This document shows positions 24,934 to 33,100 of a DNA stretch of 40,760 nucleotides, one piece after another. Origin of the DNA: Desulfobacter curvatus DSM 3379. Its GTDB lineage: Bacteria > Desulfobacterota > Desulfobacteria > Desulfobacterales > Desulfobacteraceae. How positions within the stretch are numbered: position 1 is the stretch's first letter; each line of letters starts with the position of its first letter. Under the pieces are notes generated by a model, which had not been told where the DNA came from, did not search any database, and saw nothing but the letters and a program-made list of their open reading frames with translations. The stretch covers positions 1 through 40,760 of the forward strand of contig NZ_KB893080.1 in the NCBI RefSeq assembly GCF_000373985.1. The letters are read 5' to 3'. The position numbers and the translations under genes are program-made.

Positions 24934-25821
24934 TTGAGCATTATACCCGGAACAGAATATGAAGGCCTGCCGCTGATCAGACAAGGAAAGGTCAGGGACA
25001 TTTTTGATACGGGCGATGCCCTGCTCATGGTAACAACCGACCGGCTTTCCGCGTTTGACGTGGTGCTGCCTGACGCCATTCCGGACAAGGGCAAGGTATT
25101 GAACCAGATTTCAGTGTTCTGGTTCAAACAGATGGAAAGCATCGTTAAAAATCATATTATCAGTACGGATGTAAATGATTATCCGGCGCAATTTCATAAA
25201 TATAAATATAAACTTGAAGGCCGCAGCATGCTGGTAAAAAAGGCCGAACCCATGGCGGTGGAGTGTATTGTCAGGGGCTATATTTCGGGGTCGGGCTGGA
25301 AATCCTATCAATCCGAAGGCCATGTGTGCAATATCAAGTTGCCCCAGGGGCTTAAGGAGTCCGATAAACTTGAAACGCCTTTATTTACCCCGTCCACCAA
25401 AGCTGAAATCGGTGATCATGACATCAATATCGGCTTTGATGAGGCCGCAAACATTCTTGGCAAAGAGACCGCAGAAAAATTGCGTGACCTAAGCCTTGAA
25501 ATTTATAACCGCGGCGCTGCCTTTGCCCTGGAAAAAGGCATTATTATAGCGGATACAAAATTTGAGTTTGGTCTGCTTGATGGTGAGATTATCCTTATTG
25601 ATGAAATTCTGACCCCGGATTCATCCAGGTTCTGGCCCTTGGACGATTACACACCCGGCAGAGGGCAGAAAAGTTTTGACAAACAGACTGTCAGGGACTG
25701 GTTGACCAATTCAGGCTGGGGGAAAACCCCACCGGGTCCCAAACTGCCCCAGGAGGTCATTGACAATACCAGTAAAACCTACAAGGAAATTTTTACCCGG
25801 CTGACCGGAAAAACCATCTGA
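24934..25821 (+). CDS. purC: SAICAR synthase
   Basis: A 295-residue phosphoribosylaminoimidazole-succinocarboxamide synthase (purine pathway, step from CAIR and aspartate with ATP). Signatures include GKVRDIFDTGD, TTDRLSAFDVVL, ECIVRGYISGSGWKSYQ, and LIDEILTPDSSRFWP with DxS, all matching PurC. It starts with TTG at 24934, five bases after a perfect AGGAGG. The 110 bases upstream hold a 7-base inverted repeat (TTGAAAA near 24821) and a TTGACA-like element but no firm promoter. Followed after 3 bases by the ParB-like gene, likely one transcript. Confidence 0.95.
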   Translation: MSIIPGTEYEGLPLIRQGKVRDIFDTGDALLMVTTDRLSAFDVVLPDAIPDKGKVLNQISVFWFKQMESIVKNHIISTDVNDYPAQFHKYKYKLEGRSMLVKKAEPMAVECIVRGYISGSGWKSYQSEGHVCNIKLPQGLKESDKLETPLFTPSTKAEIGDHDINIGFDEAANILGKETAEKLRDLSLEIYNRGAAFALEKGIIIADTKFEFGLLDGEIILIDEILTPDSSRFWPLDDYTPGRGQKSFDKQTVRDWLTNSGWGKTPPGPKLPQEVIDNTSKTYKEIFTRLTGKTI

Positions 25822-25824
25822 TCA

Positions 25825-26796
25825 ATGACAGCTACGACATTTACTGATATCCCGGTGTCTGAGATAGATCTTTCAGACACCGGGTTTCGCGTTACAGGGC
25901 CCAACTATGATATTGAACCTCTAAGGGCATCCATCTCCCAGTATGGCATCATGGTAGCGCCTCTGGTATTGTATGGCGAAAATAAATACAGTGTGGTGTC
26001 CGGATTCCGGCGGGTTGAAGCCGCCCGGCATGCCGGAGTGTCCCGGATAACCTGCCGTGTCATGCCTGCAGGAAAAAACTTAGATGCGGCTGTCGCCGCT
26101 GTCACCGAAAATGCATTTTCAAGGGAACTGACACCTGCGGAGCTTATTCGGGCCACAGCGCTTCTATTGCGTTTTATGGATGCCGAAGATATTTCAAAAA
26201 ACGCCACATCTATCTTCAATCGGCCCATGAATACCGGATATATTGATACGTTGGCGCGAATCCATGACATGTCTGATTCTGCGCTCGATCTTTTGGATCA
26301 GAACAAAATATCCATTAAGGCGTGTAAAAATCTTGTGGCCGTGGATGCAGATACACAAACTGAATTTTTGCATCTTTTTTCCCTGATCAAAGTCTCCTCA
26401 GGCATTCAGATGGAAATCATTTCATGGGCAAAGGAGATATGCGCCCTTGAAAAAATAAGCCTGGCAAAGCTCATCCAGGAAAGCCCCTTGGGGGGCGATG
26501 GCCCGGAACAGGATTGCCACCGGGATATGAATGCCCTTGGAAAGCAGTTCAAGGCGTTTCTTGCCCAAAGACGTTTTCCTGTGCTGACAGCAGCTAAAGA
26601 CAAGGCCCGGGAACGCATCAATAGGCTTGGACTGGATTCCGGGCTTCAACTTTCCGTGCCAGAGAATTTTGAGGGGATGGTTTATGCCATGCAAATGGAA
26701 TTTAAAAATGTGGCTGAGTTTAAAGCACGCCTCTACCGCCTGAAGGAACTTGCAGAGCATCACGACTTTAAAAAGCTTGTGGACAACAAAATATGA
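25825..26796 (+). CDS. ParB N-terminal domain protein
   Basis: A 323-residue protein. Residues about 8-95 match the ParB/sulfiredoxin fold: the IPVSEIDLSDTGFRV beginning, LRASISQYGIMVAPLVLY and VVSGFRRVEAARHAGV (ParB box II-like). A helix-turn-helix region TPAELIRATALLLRFM follows; the C-terminal half has no firm match. It might be a DNA-binding or CTP-binding protein, but is not linked to a parA gene here. It starts 3 bases after purC and overlaps the next gene by 4 bases (ATGA), a strong sign that it works with the radical SAM protein that follows. Confidence 0.78.
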   Translation: MTATTFTDIPVSEIDLSDTGFRVTGPNYDIEPLRASISQYGIMVAPLVLYGENKYSVVSGFRRVEAARHAGVSRITCRVMPAGKNLDAAVAAVTENAFSRELTPAELIRATALLLRFMDAEDISKNATSIFNRPMNTGYIDTLARIHDMSDSALDLLDQNKISIKACKNLVAVDADTQTEFLHLFSLIKVSSGIQMEIISWAKEICALEKISLAKLIQESPLGGDGPEQDCHRDMNALGKQFKAFLAQRRFPVLTAAKDKARERINRLGLDSGLQLSVPENFEGMVYAMQMEFKNVAEFKARLYRLKELAEHHDFKKLVDNKI

Positions 26797-27902
26797 TTCG
26801 TCCAACCCGGGTATTCATAGACAAGGATTTGGATCTGACACCGGAAATTGAGTACCTGATTTCAAAAGTCAAACCAACACCAGAGAAGGTTGCAGACTCC
26901 AGGCCCGTATATGACCTGATCAACCAGGCAGAAGATCCTGTGGGATTTGCCAAAAAAGTGCTTTACATCACAACCAATAAGGGAGCCCTGATTCGTCAGT
27001 GCCCGGGTACCAGTTACTACACCTGCTGTGATTACACTATTTTGCACTGCGGCACCTTTTGTACCATGGAGTGCGCTTACTGCATCCTGCAGGCCTATTT
27101 TCATCCACCTGTACTCCAGTATTTTGCAGGCTTTGACCAGTACACGACCGCACTGGACCCGATTTTTCAAGGGGACACTATTTTGCGCATCGGCACCGGC
27201 GAGTACACTGATTCGTTGATCTGGGAACCTGTCAGCCTGATGCCCAGATTTCTGGTTGAAAAATTTGCAGCCCAGGACCGGGCCGTTCTTGAGCTGAAAA
27301 CAAAAACCGTAAACATCGACACGCTTCTGGATTTGGAGCACAACCGAAAGACCATTCTGTCCTGGTCCGTAAATACTCCTGAGATGATTGCCTCCCAAGA
27401 GCGGGGCACAACTACGCTTGCCGCCCGGCTTAAAGCCGCAGCCAAAGCAGTGTCAAAGGGGTTTCGGGTTGCATTTCATTTTGATCCCATTTTTTTGTAT
27501 CCTGGATGCGAAAATGCTTATGAAAAGGTGATTGAAGCAATATTTGACCATGTCAGACCCAAAGATGTCGTATGGATCTCCATTGGCACTTTCAGGTTCA
27601 TGCCCCATTTAAAATCCATTATTGAAACACGGTTTCCCGATTCAACCATTCCTTATGGTGAATTCATCACCGGTCTTGACAATAAAATGCGTTATTTCAA
27701 GCCGTTACGCATCGCCATGTACCAGCGTCTTGCCGCCGTGTTCCGGCAGATTGCCCCCGGCGTTGCCGTCTATTTTTGTATGGAAGATGAAGAGGTGTGG
27801 ATGAAAACCTTTGGGTTTTTCCCAGGAAAGCCCAAAGCGCTTGCCCATATGCTGGACCGGGCTGCGGTAGACCGTTGCGGGCTTAACTCCTGCCTGCTTT
27901 AG
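26793..27902 (+). CDS. Spore photoproduct lyase-like radical SAM protein
   Basis: A 369-residue member of the SplB-like radical SAM group. The stretch CTMECAYCILQAYF (C90-x3-C94-x2-C97) is the cluster motif, preceded by CPGTSYYTCCDYTILHCGTF as in SPL. At the position where Bacillus SPL has its H-donor Cys141 (in an EAACTSD context), this protein reads IGTGEYTDSL, without Cys, so classical spore photoproduct repair is doubtful. The remaining Cys are at C70, C78, C79, C86 and near the C-terminus (CGLNSCLL). The host is not a known spore former. ATGA-coupled to the ParB-like gene. Confidence 0.82.
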   Translation: MIRPTRVFIDKDLDLTPEIEYLISKVKPTPEKVADSRPVYDLINQAEDPVGFAKKVLYITTNKGALIRQCPGTSYYTCCDYTILHCGTFCTMECAYCILQAYFHPPVLQYFAGFDQYTTALDPIFQGDTILRIGTGEYTDSLIWEPVSLMPRFLVEKFAAQDRAVLELKTKTVNIDTLLDLEHNRKTILSWSVNTPEMIASQERGTTTLAARLKAAAKAVSKGFRVAFHFDPIFLYPGCENAYEKVIEAIFDHVRPKDVVWISIGTFRFMPHLKSIIETRFPDSTIPYGEFITGLDNKMRYFKPLRIAMYQRLAAVFRQIAPGVAVYFCMEDEEVWMKTFGFFPGKPKALAHMLDRAAVDRCGLNSCLL

Positions 27903-27932
27903 GCTTTTTTTGAAATAAAAAACCATAAAGAT

Positions 27933-27973
27933 CATGAAGCACATGAAGAAAATATTCATTCATATGCTTCATG
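27933..27973. terminator. Inverted repeat between convergent genes
   Basis: CATGAAGCACATGAA (27933-27947) pairs with TTCATATGCTTCATG (27959-27973) except for one mismatch, around an 11-base loop. It lies about 30 bases after the SplB-like stop and 100 bases before the end of the convergent flavoprotein gene. No strong T-tract follows, so termination is possible, not proven. Confidence 0.4.
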
Positions 27974-28076
27974 GTAAAATCATTTTACGACTCGAACGCC
28001 CTGATATCAACTGATTGGTTTATTATAAAGTCACCGTAAACACGTTCGGGTCCGGCAGTGCTCAATATTAATCGTT

Positions 28077-29774
28077 TTAGGAAAGAACAAACTTTTTATA
28101 GGGCCAGCACACCACACCGCCGTCCATATACTTTACGTTTTTGAATCCTGCGCCGGTCAGAATACGTTCGGCTTCGTAGCCGCGCAAAGAGATTTTACAA
28201 AACGCGATAATCTCCTTGTCCATTGGCAGTTCCAACAGGCAGTTTCTCAACTTACCCAGGGGGATCAGCTTAATCCTGGGATCTTCAATGCGCATCTGCT
28301 CGTACTCCTTAGGAGAACGCACATCAAGGAATATAAAATCATCACCGTTCTCTATTTTGGCCTGGACCTCCACAGGCGATAATGAGCTGCCGCGATCATA
28401 AAGTTTGTTTTCAGCAATATTTGCAGCCGTAATGATATTATCCATGGCCGGCGAAAAGGGTGGGGCGTAGGCCAGATCATATTGGGCAATGTCGGTTACT
28501 TTGGAGCCGGACGAAATATTGGCCACAGCGACTTCCATGCGTTTTGCTACATCGCCGGGTCCCACGATCTGGGCGCCTAAAAGCCTATGGGTGGCCTTAT
28601 CCACCACCAGTTTAATGATAATAAGCTTGGCCTCGTTAAGGAAGTGGGGCTTGTCAGGGAAGGGGTTCAAAACGGTGATGCAGTCGTACCCCATCTCTTT
28701 GGCCTGTTTTTCGGTTAGGCCTGTTCTGGAAACATTGATACCAAAAACCCGACAGATGGCTGTACCGCACACCCCCTTGAATTCAGAAGGTATGCCGCAG
28801 ACATTATCACCGATGATTCTGCCGTGTTTATTGGCTGTGGACCCCATGGGTGCAAAAATGGGTTTTCCTGTAACAACGGAAACATTTTCAACACAGTCTC
28901 CACCGGCATATATATTGGGGTCTGAGGTCCGCATGGAACTATCCACCCGGATGGCTCCGGTTTCACCAATTTCAAGGCCGGCCTGTTTTGCAAGCTGGGT
29001 ATTGGGGGTTACGCCCACAGCGACCAACACCAGATCTGCGGGGTATTCCCCTTTGTCTGTGACAACGGATGTGACGTTGGAAAGGTCATTCCCTTTGATT
29101 TCCCGGACCGTTTCCAAAGTTTTCAGCACAACGCCGTTTCTTTTAAGTTCATTGTGCAGATGAAACACCATTTCATGGTCAAAAAGATTTCCCATGGCCT
29201 GATCTGCCATCTCAATCATGGTAATGTTCATCCCTTGGGCCTTCAAAGCTTCCGTGGCCTCAAGACCAATGAGTCCGGCACCAATGACCACGGCATTTTT
29301 TCCTTCCAGGGGGCCGCTTTCATCTCTGATGCCCTTTGCATCTTCGACAGTTTGAAGAAAATGAACACCGGTCAGATCAATGCCGGGAAACGGCGGTTTT
29401 TTGAACTGACTACCCACTGAAAGGACAAGGGTATCGTATTCATATTCAACAGCCTTGCCGGTTGAAAGATCAACGGCTTTAACAACTTTGTTTTCACGGT
29501 CAATGGATTCTGCCTGGGTATGGTTGTTTACATGAATATCTTTAACCATCTTAAAAAAATCAGGATCTCTGACTACGCCTGTGGGGGTGCTCATCAAGTC
29601 ATCATCATTTTTCACCTGCCCGGAAACATAATAGGGCAGACCGCATCCTGCATAGGAAAGCAGTTCGCCTTTTTCAAGAATGGTTACTTCGGTATCAGGG
29701 TCGAGCCGTTTGATCCGGGACGCGGCTTTAGGACCACATGCAACGCCACCGATGACTAATACTTTTTTTTTCAC
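28077..29774 (-). CDS. CoA-disulfide-reductase-like flavoprotein with C-terminal rhodanese domain
   Basis: A 565-residue protein. FAD loop VIGGVACGPKAASR, redox-active C44 in LLSYAGCGLPYYVSG (single-Cys class), NAD(P) loop VIGAGLIGLEATEAL, the ATGGDC-like IYAGGDCVENVS, and a dimer domain. Residues about 465-560 form a rhodanese with active Cys in IAFCKISLRG. This is the CoADR-RHD architecture, thought to reduce CoA disulfide, persulfide or polysulfide. It ends near the SplB-like gene and starts 337 bases downstream of the EF-G-like gene stop. In a sulfate or sulfur reducer, persulfide handling is likely. Confidence 0.92.
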   Translation of the reverse strand: MKKKVLVIGGVACGPKAASRIKRLDPDTEVTILEKGELLSYAGCGLPYYVSGQVKNDDDLMSTPTGVVRDPDFFKMVKDIHVNNHTQAESIDRENKVVKAVDLSTGKAVEYEYDTLVLSVGSQFKKPPFPGIDLTGVHFLQTVEDAKGIRDESGPLEGKNAVVIGAGLIGLEATEALKAQGMNITMIEMADQAMGNLFDHEMVFHLHNELKRNGVVLKTLETVREIKGNDLSNVTSVVTDKGEYPADLVLVAVGVTPNTQLAKQAGLEIGETGAIRVDSSMRTSDPNIYAGGDCVENVSVVTGKPIFAPMGSTANKHGRIIGDNVCGIPSEFKGVCGTAICRVFGINVSRTGLTEKQAKEMGYDCITVLNPFPDKPHFLNEAKLIIIKLVVDKATHRLLGAQIVGPGDVAKRMEVAVANISSGSKVTDIAQYDLAYAPPFSPAMDNIITAANIAENKLYDRGSSLSPVEVQAKIENGDDFIFLDVRSPKEYEQMRIEDPRIKLIPLGKLRNCLLELPMDKEIIAFCKISLRGYEAERILTGAGFKNVKYMDGGVVCWPYKKFVLS

Positions 29775-29974
29775 TATTTAATACTCCCTTAATTGTCATA
29801 TATAAGTTTAGGTACGCAAAGCAGCGCTCAAACCATTAAGGCAATAGGCTTTTCATAGTCTGTGCCTGTACATGATAAATTTTTAGTTGAAACAAAAAAA
29901 CTGGGGCATCTATTGGAATTTATGGGATAAAAAAAATTCTTAAATTGGGAAAAGAATTCAATAATACAAGAATA

Positions 29975-30005
29975 TGTAACGTTACAAAAACATTCGTAAC
30001 GTTAT
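29975..30005. promoter_or_regulatory. Tandem palindromic operator-like sites
   Basis: TGTAACGTTACA (29975-29986) is a perfect 12-base palindrome; a second, imperfect copy GTAACGTTAT (29996-30005) starts exactly 20 bases after the first core, two helical turns. They lie about 200 bases upstream of the CoA-disulfide-reductase-like gene. The arrangement fits a dimeric repressor or activator, identity unknown. The rest of 29775-30111 has only AT-rich runs and the terminator below. Confidence 0.45.
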
Positions 30006-30044
30006 TAGGTTGCGTATGGGTCATTTGAATTCGTAAACAAAAAG

Positions 30045-30075
30045 AAGCCGTTCGGATCATATATCCGAACGGCTT
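30045..30075 (-). terminator. Intrinsic terminator of the EF-G-like gene
   Basis: A perfect 13-base stem AAGCCGTTCGGAT (30045-30057) with its complement at 30063-30075 and a 5-base loop. On the minus strand it is followed by CTTTTTG, a short T-tract, 40 bases after the EF-G-like stop. Confidence 0.85.
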
Positions 30076-30111
30076 AATAGGCAGACAGTTAGCAGGCTCT
30101 AACTATACGTG

Positions 30112-32181
30112 TTAACCTTCTTTTTCAGCATTGACCTGGTCAATAATTTTTTTGGCCAGATCCGGCGGTACTTCATCATACAGCTCAAACTCCATGGTAA
30201 AGGTTCCGCGGCCACCGGTCATGGAGCCTAGATCCGGTGCATACCGAAGCATTTCAGACATGGGAACAAGTGCGTTGATAATCTGTTTGTCTCCTTCGGA
30301 ATCCATGCCAAGTACCCGGCCGCGTCTGGAGTTCATATCACCCATGATATCACCTGTGGCGTCATCAGGTGCCTTGACCGATACCTTCATAATGGGTTCA
30401 AGTAAAACGGCATTGGCCTGGGCTGCAGCATTTTTAAACGCCAGGGATCCGGCTGTTTTAAATGCCATTTCCGAAGAATCAACAGCATGGTAGGAACCGA
30501 AATCCAGGGTGGTACGGAAATCCACACAAGGGAATCCAGCCAGAATACCTTTCTGCATGGCTTCCCGGATACCTGCCTCAACGGCAGGAATATAGTTTTT
30601 GGGAATCACGCCGCCCACGATTTTGTCCACGAACTCATAGCCGGAATTTTTGGGAAGAGGTTCAAGCTCGATCCAGCAGTCACCATACTGACCATGGCCA
30701 CCGGACTGTTTTTTATGCTTGCCCTGAACCCGGACTTTTTTCTTGAAGGTTTCGCGATAAGCGACCTTGGGGGTGGCAATGTCCATGCCCACATTGAATT
30801 TGCGTTGGATTTTATCTGCCGTAACTTCGATATGAACAAGGCCGCGGCCGGAAAGAATGGTCTGGCGGGTTTCTTCCTCACGACGCAGGGTCAGGCCGGT
30901 ATCTTCTTCAAGGATCTTACGCACGGCTTCATGGATTTTATCTTCGTCGCTTTTGGACTTGGGTGAAATGGCAAAGGAGATACAAGGGGGTAAGGGTGCC
31001 GGTGCCGGTATCTGAATGTTTTTGCCGCCGGTCAGGGTATCCCCTGTCAGGGTGCTTTTCAGTTTTGCCACAGCCACAATGGCACCGGGCAGTGCGCCGG
31101 TAATCTGTTTTTGTTCTTTGCCGGCAATTTCAAGAAGCTGTGAAAACCGCTCCTTGGTGTCCTTGGTCACATTAAGGACATTGCCTTCCTTGCCAAGTGT
31201 TCCGGAAATCACCCGGAAAAGGGAAAGTCTTCCCGCATAGGGGTCAACAATGGTGGCAAATACAAAGCCTGTGAATTCAGCATCGGGATCAGGTGCCACT
31301 TCCACATCGTTTCCATCAGCATCCTTGGCAATCCATGCGCCGCGGTCAAGGGGGGAGGGCATATAGTCATTGATAAAATCAAATACCACATCAACGCCGA
31401 TCATCTTTGTGGCGGATGTGCAGATGGCCGGATAAAACTGGGCATCAAGAACGCCCTTTCTGAAAGCACCCTTAATCTCTTCTTCGGTCAGTTCTTCGCC
31501 TTCCAGATATTTTTCAAGCAGATCATCGTCAAGCTCTGCAATATTTTCAACGAATTCTTCCTTGTCAGTGGCAATTTCATCTGCCATATCCGCCGGGATG
31601 TCAATTCTTGTGGCCTTGCCGTCGGCGTCATACTCAAAGGCTTCGCCGGAAACAATATTTACAAGACCTTTAAACCCGTCCTCAGCGCCAATGGGATAGC
31701 ATACGGGAATAATTTTCTTTTTCAAGGACGTATCACACGCGGCAACCGCAGTGTTAAAATCAGACCGTTCACGGTCAAGTTTGTTGATAATAACAAAACC
31801 GGGCAGGTTATATTCCAGGGCAGAAGCTGCTGCTTCCTCGGTCATGGCAGAAGGGCCGCCAACACCGTCAATGACAAAAGCCATACTGTCGGCTACAGGA
31901 AAACATGTTTTGGCAGCAGAAAAGAAATTTTGGTCCCCGGGGGTATCCATTAACGTAACGACATGTTTGTCATGCGTATATTTAATAAATGACGTGTTAA
32001 TACTTTGCTGCTTCTTGGTTTCTTCGGGCTGGAAATCCATTACGGTATTTCCTTCTTCAACCCTGCCAAGGCGATTTGTTACCCCGGCTTTGAAAAGCAT
32101 AGCCTCAGCAAGAGTTGTCTTGCCCGCACCTCCATGGCCCGCAAAAGCCACATTCCTCATGGATTTGATTTCTTCGCTCAT
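30112..32181 (-). CDS. Elongation factor G-like GTPase (EF-G paralogue)
   Basis: A 689-residue translational GTPase of EF-G domain order. The P-loop is GHGGAGKT (15-22) instead of the AHIDAGKT of canonical EF-G; DTPGD and NKLDRE are the G3 and G4 motifs. The later domains include ILSGRGLVHIEVTADKI, the GGHGQYGDCWIELEPL domain IV entry and GMDSEGDKQIINALVPMSEM in the C-terminal domain. The glycine-rich P-loop and the absence of other ribosomal operon genes indicate an EF-G-like paralogue rather than the main FusA. Its role (special translation or recycling) is not known. AAGGAG precedes the ATG; the terminator lies just after the stop. The 166 bases upstream (32182-32347) hold AT-rich sequence without a clear promoter. 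Confidence 0.9.
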   Translation of the reverse strand: MSEEIKSMRNVAFAGHGGAGKTTLAEAMLFKAGVTNRLGRVEEGNTVMDFQPEETKKQQSINTSFIKYTHDKHVVTLMDTPGDQNFFSAAKTCFPVADSMAFVIDGVGGPSAMTEEAAASALEYNLPGFVIINKLDRERSDFNTAVAACDTSLKKKIIPVCYPIGAEDGFKGLVNIVSGEAFEYDADGKATRIDIPADMADEIATDKEEFVENIAELDDDLLEKYLEGEELTEEEIKGAFRKGVLDAQFYPAICTSATKMIGVDVVFDFINDYMPSPLDRGAWIAKDADGNDVEVAPDPDAEFTGFVFATIVDPYAGRLSLFRVISGTLGKEGNVLNVTKDTKERFSQLLEIAGKEQKQITGALPGAIVAVAKLKSTLTGDTLTGGKNIQIPAPAPLPPCISFAISPKSKSDEDKIHEAVRKILEEDTGLTLRREEETRQTILSGRGLVHIEVTADKIQRKFNVGMDIATPKVAYRETFKKKVRVQGKHKKQSGGHGQYGDCWIELEPLPKNSGYEFVDKIVGGVIPKNYIPAVEAGIREAMQKGILAGFPCVDFRTTLDFGSYHAVDSSEMAFKTAGSLAFKNAAAQANAVLLEPIMKVSVKAPDDATGDIMGDMNSRRGRVLGMDSEGDKQIINALVPMSEMLRYAPDLGSMTGGRGTFTMEFELYDEVPPDLAKKIIDQVNAEKEG

Positions 32182-32347
32182 TACGGCTCCTTTAGAATAT
32201 TAATAACAGCCATGGGCTGAACTGGTATATCAACACCCGGACTCATCCCACAACAAAACATGAAAGTAACCAAACAATTTATTGGGACTTTCATATAAAA
32301 TAACAATACTCTAATAATCAAAATGAAATAAAAATGACAGACTTATT

Positions 32348-33100
32348 TTATTTTTTTTGATAAACTAACGAAATTACGTATTCCTCATTGCCCTTGGCAC
32401 CTAAAACCGGCGAAGTGACGGTTCCGTTCACCTGATAGCCTCGGTCCCGGAAGAAAAGAATGATGTCCTGCTTGACCTGGTTTCTGATTTGAGGGTCTTT
32501 TACGATGCCGCCTTTGCCTACATTTTCCTTTCCGGCCTCAAACTGCGGTTTAATAAGGGCCAGAATATTCGTGCCGGATCGCATGAACTTTTCCGCTGAC
32601 GGGATAACGGTTTTCAAGGAGATAAACGAGGTGTCCGCCACCACCGCATCCACGGGTTGACCAATGGCCTCATAGGGGAGGTGGCGGATATTGGTTCGCT
32701 CTATGACCACCACCCGGTCATCCTGTCGAAGGGACCAGTCTATCTGCCCATAGCCCACATCCACGGCATACACTTTTTTGGCTCCGAATTTGAGCAGGCA
32801 GTCGGTAAATCCGCCTGTGGATGCGCCAATATCCAGACACACCGCATTCTGAACAGATACGGGGAAACTTTGAAGTGCTTTTTCAAGTTTAAGACCGCCC
32901 CGGCTGACATATGGGTGATCCGGGGCTTTGACCTCAAGCTGCGCACCCAGATTTACCTGGGTGCCGGGCTTATCTACCTTTATACCGTTTACCAAAACCT
33001 TCCCGGCCATGATCATGGCCTTGGCCCGTTCCCTTGAGCGTATCAACCCCCGGTCGACCAGGGTCTGGTCCAGGCGTTTTCTGGCGTTTTTATTTTTCAC
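32348..33100 (-). CDS. tlyA: TlyA-family rRNA (cytidine-2'-O) methyltransferase
   Basis: A 250-residue protein. The N-terminal S4 domain (KRLDQTLVDRGLIRSRERAK, AGKVLVNGIKVDKPG) precedes an FtsJ-like methylase domain (DIGASTGGFTDCLLKFGAKK with the SAM loop, ADTSFISLKTVIP). TlyA proteins 2'-O-methylate 16S and/or 23S rRNA, and some are reported haemolysins. Start is GTG at 33098-33100, overlapping the dxs stop by 11 bases, without a strong ribosome site. Last gene of the xseA-xseB-ispA-dxs-tlyA operon. Confidence 0.92.
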   Translation of the reverse strand: MKNKNARKRLDQTLVDRGLIRSRERAKAMIMAGKVLVNGIKVDKPGTQVNLGAQLEVKAPDHPYVSRGGLKLEKALQSFPVSVQNAVCLDIGASTGGFTDCLLKFGAKKVYAVDVGYGQIDWSLRQDDRVVVIERTNIRHLPYEAIGQPVDAVVADTSFISLKTVIPSAEKFMRSGTNILALIKPQFEAGKENVGKGGIVKDPQIRNQVKQDIILFFRDRGYQVNGTVTSPVLGAKGNEEYVISLVYQKK

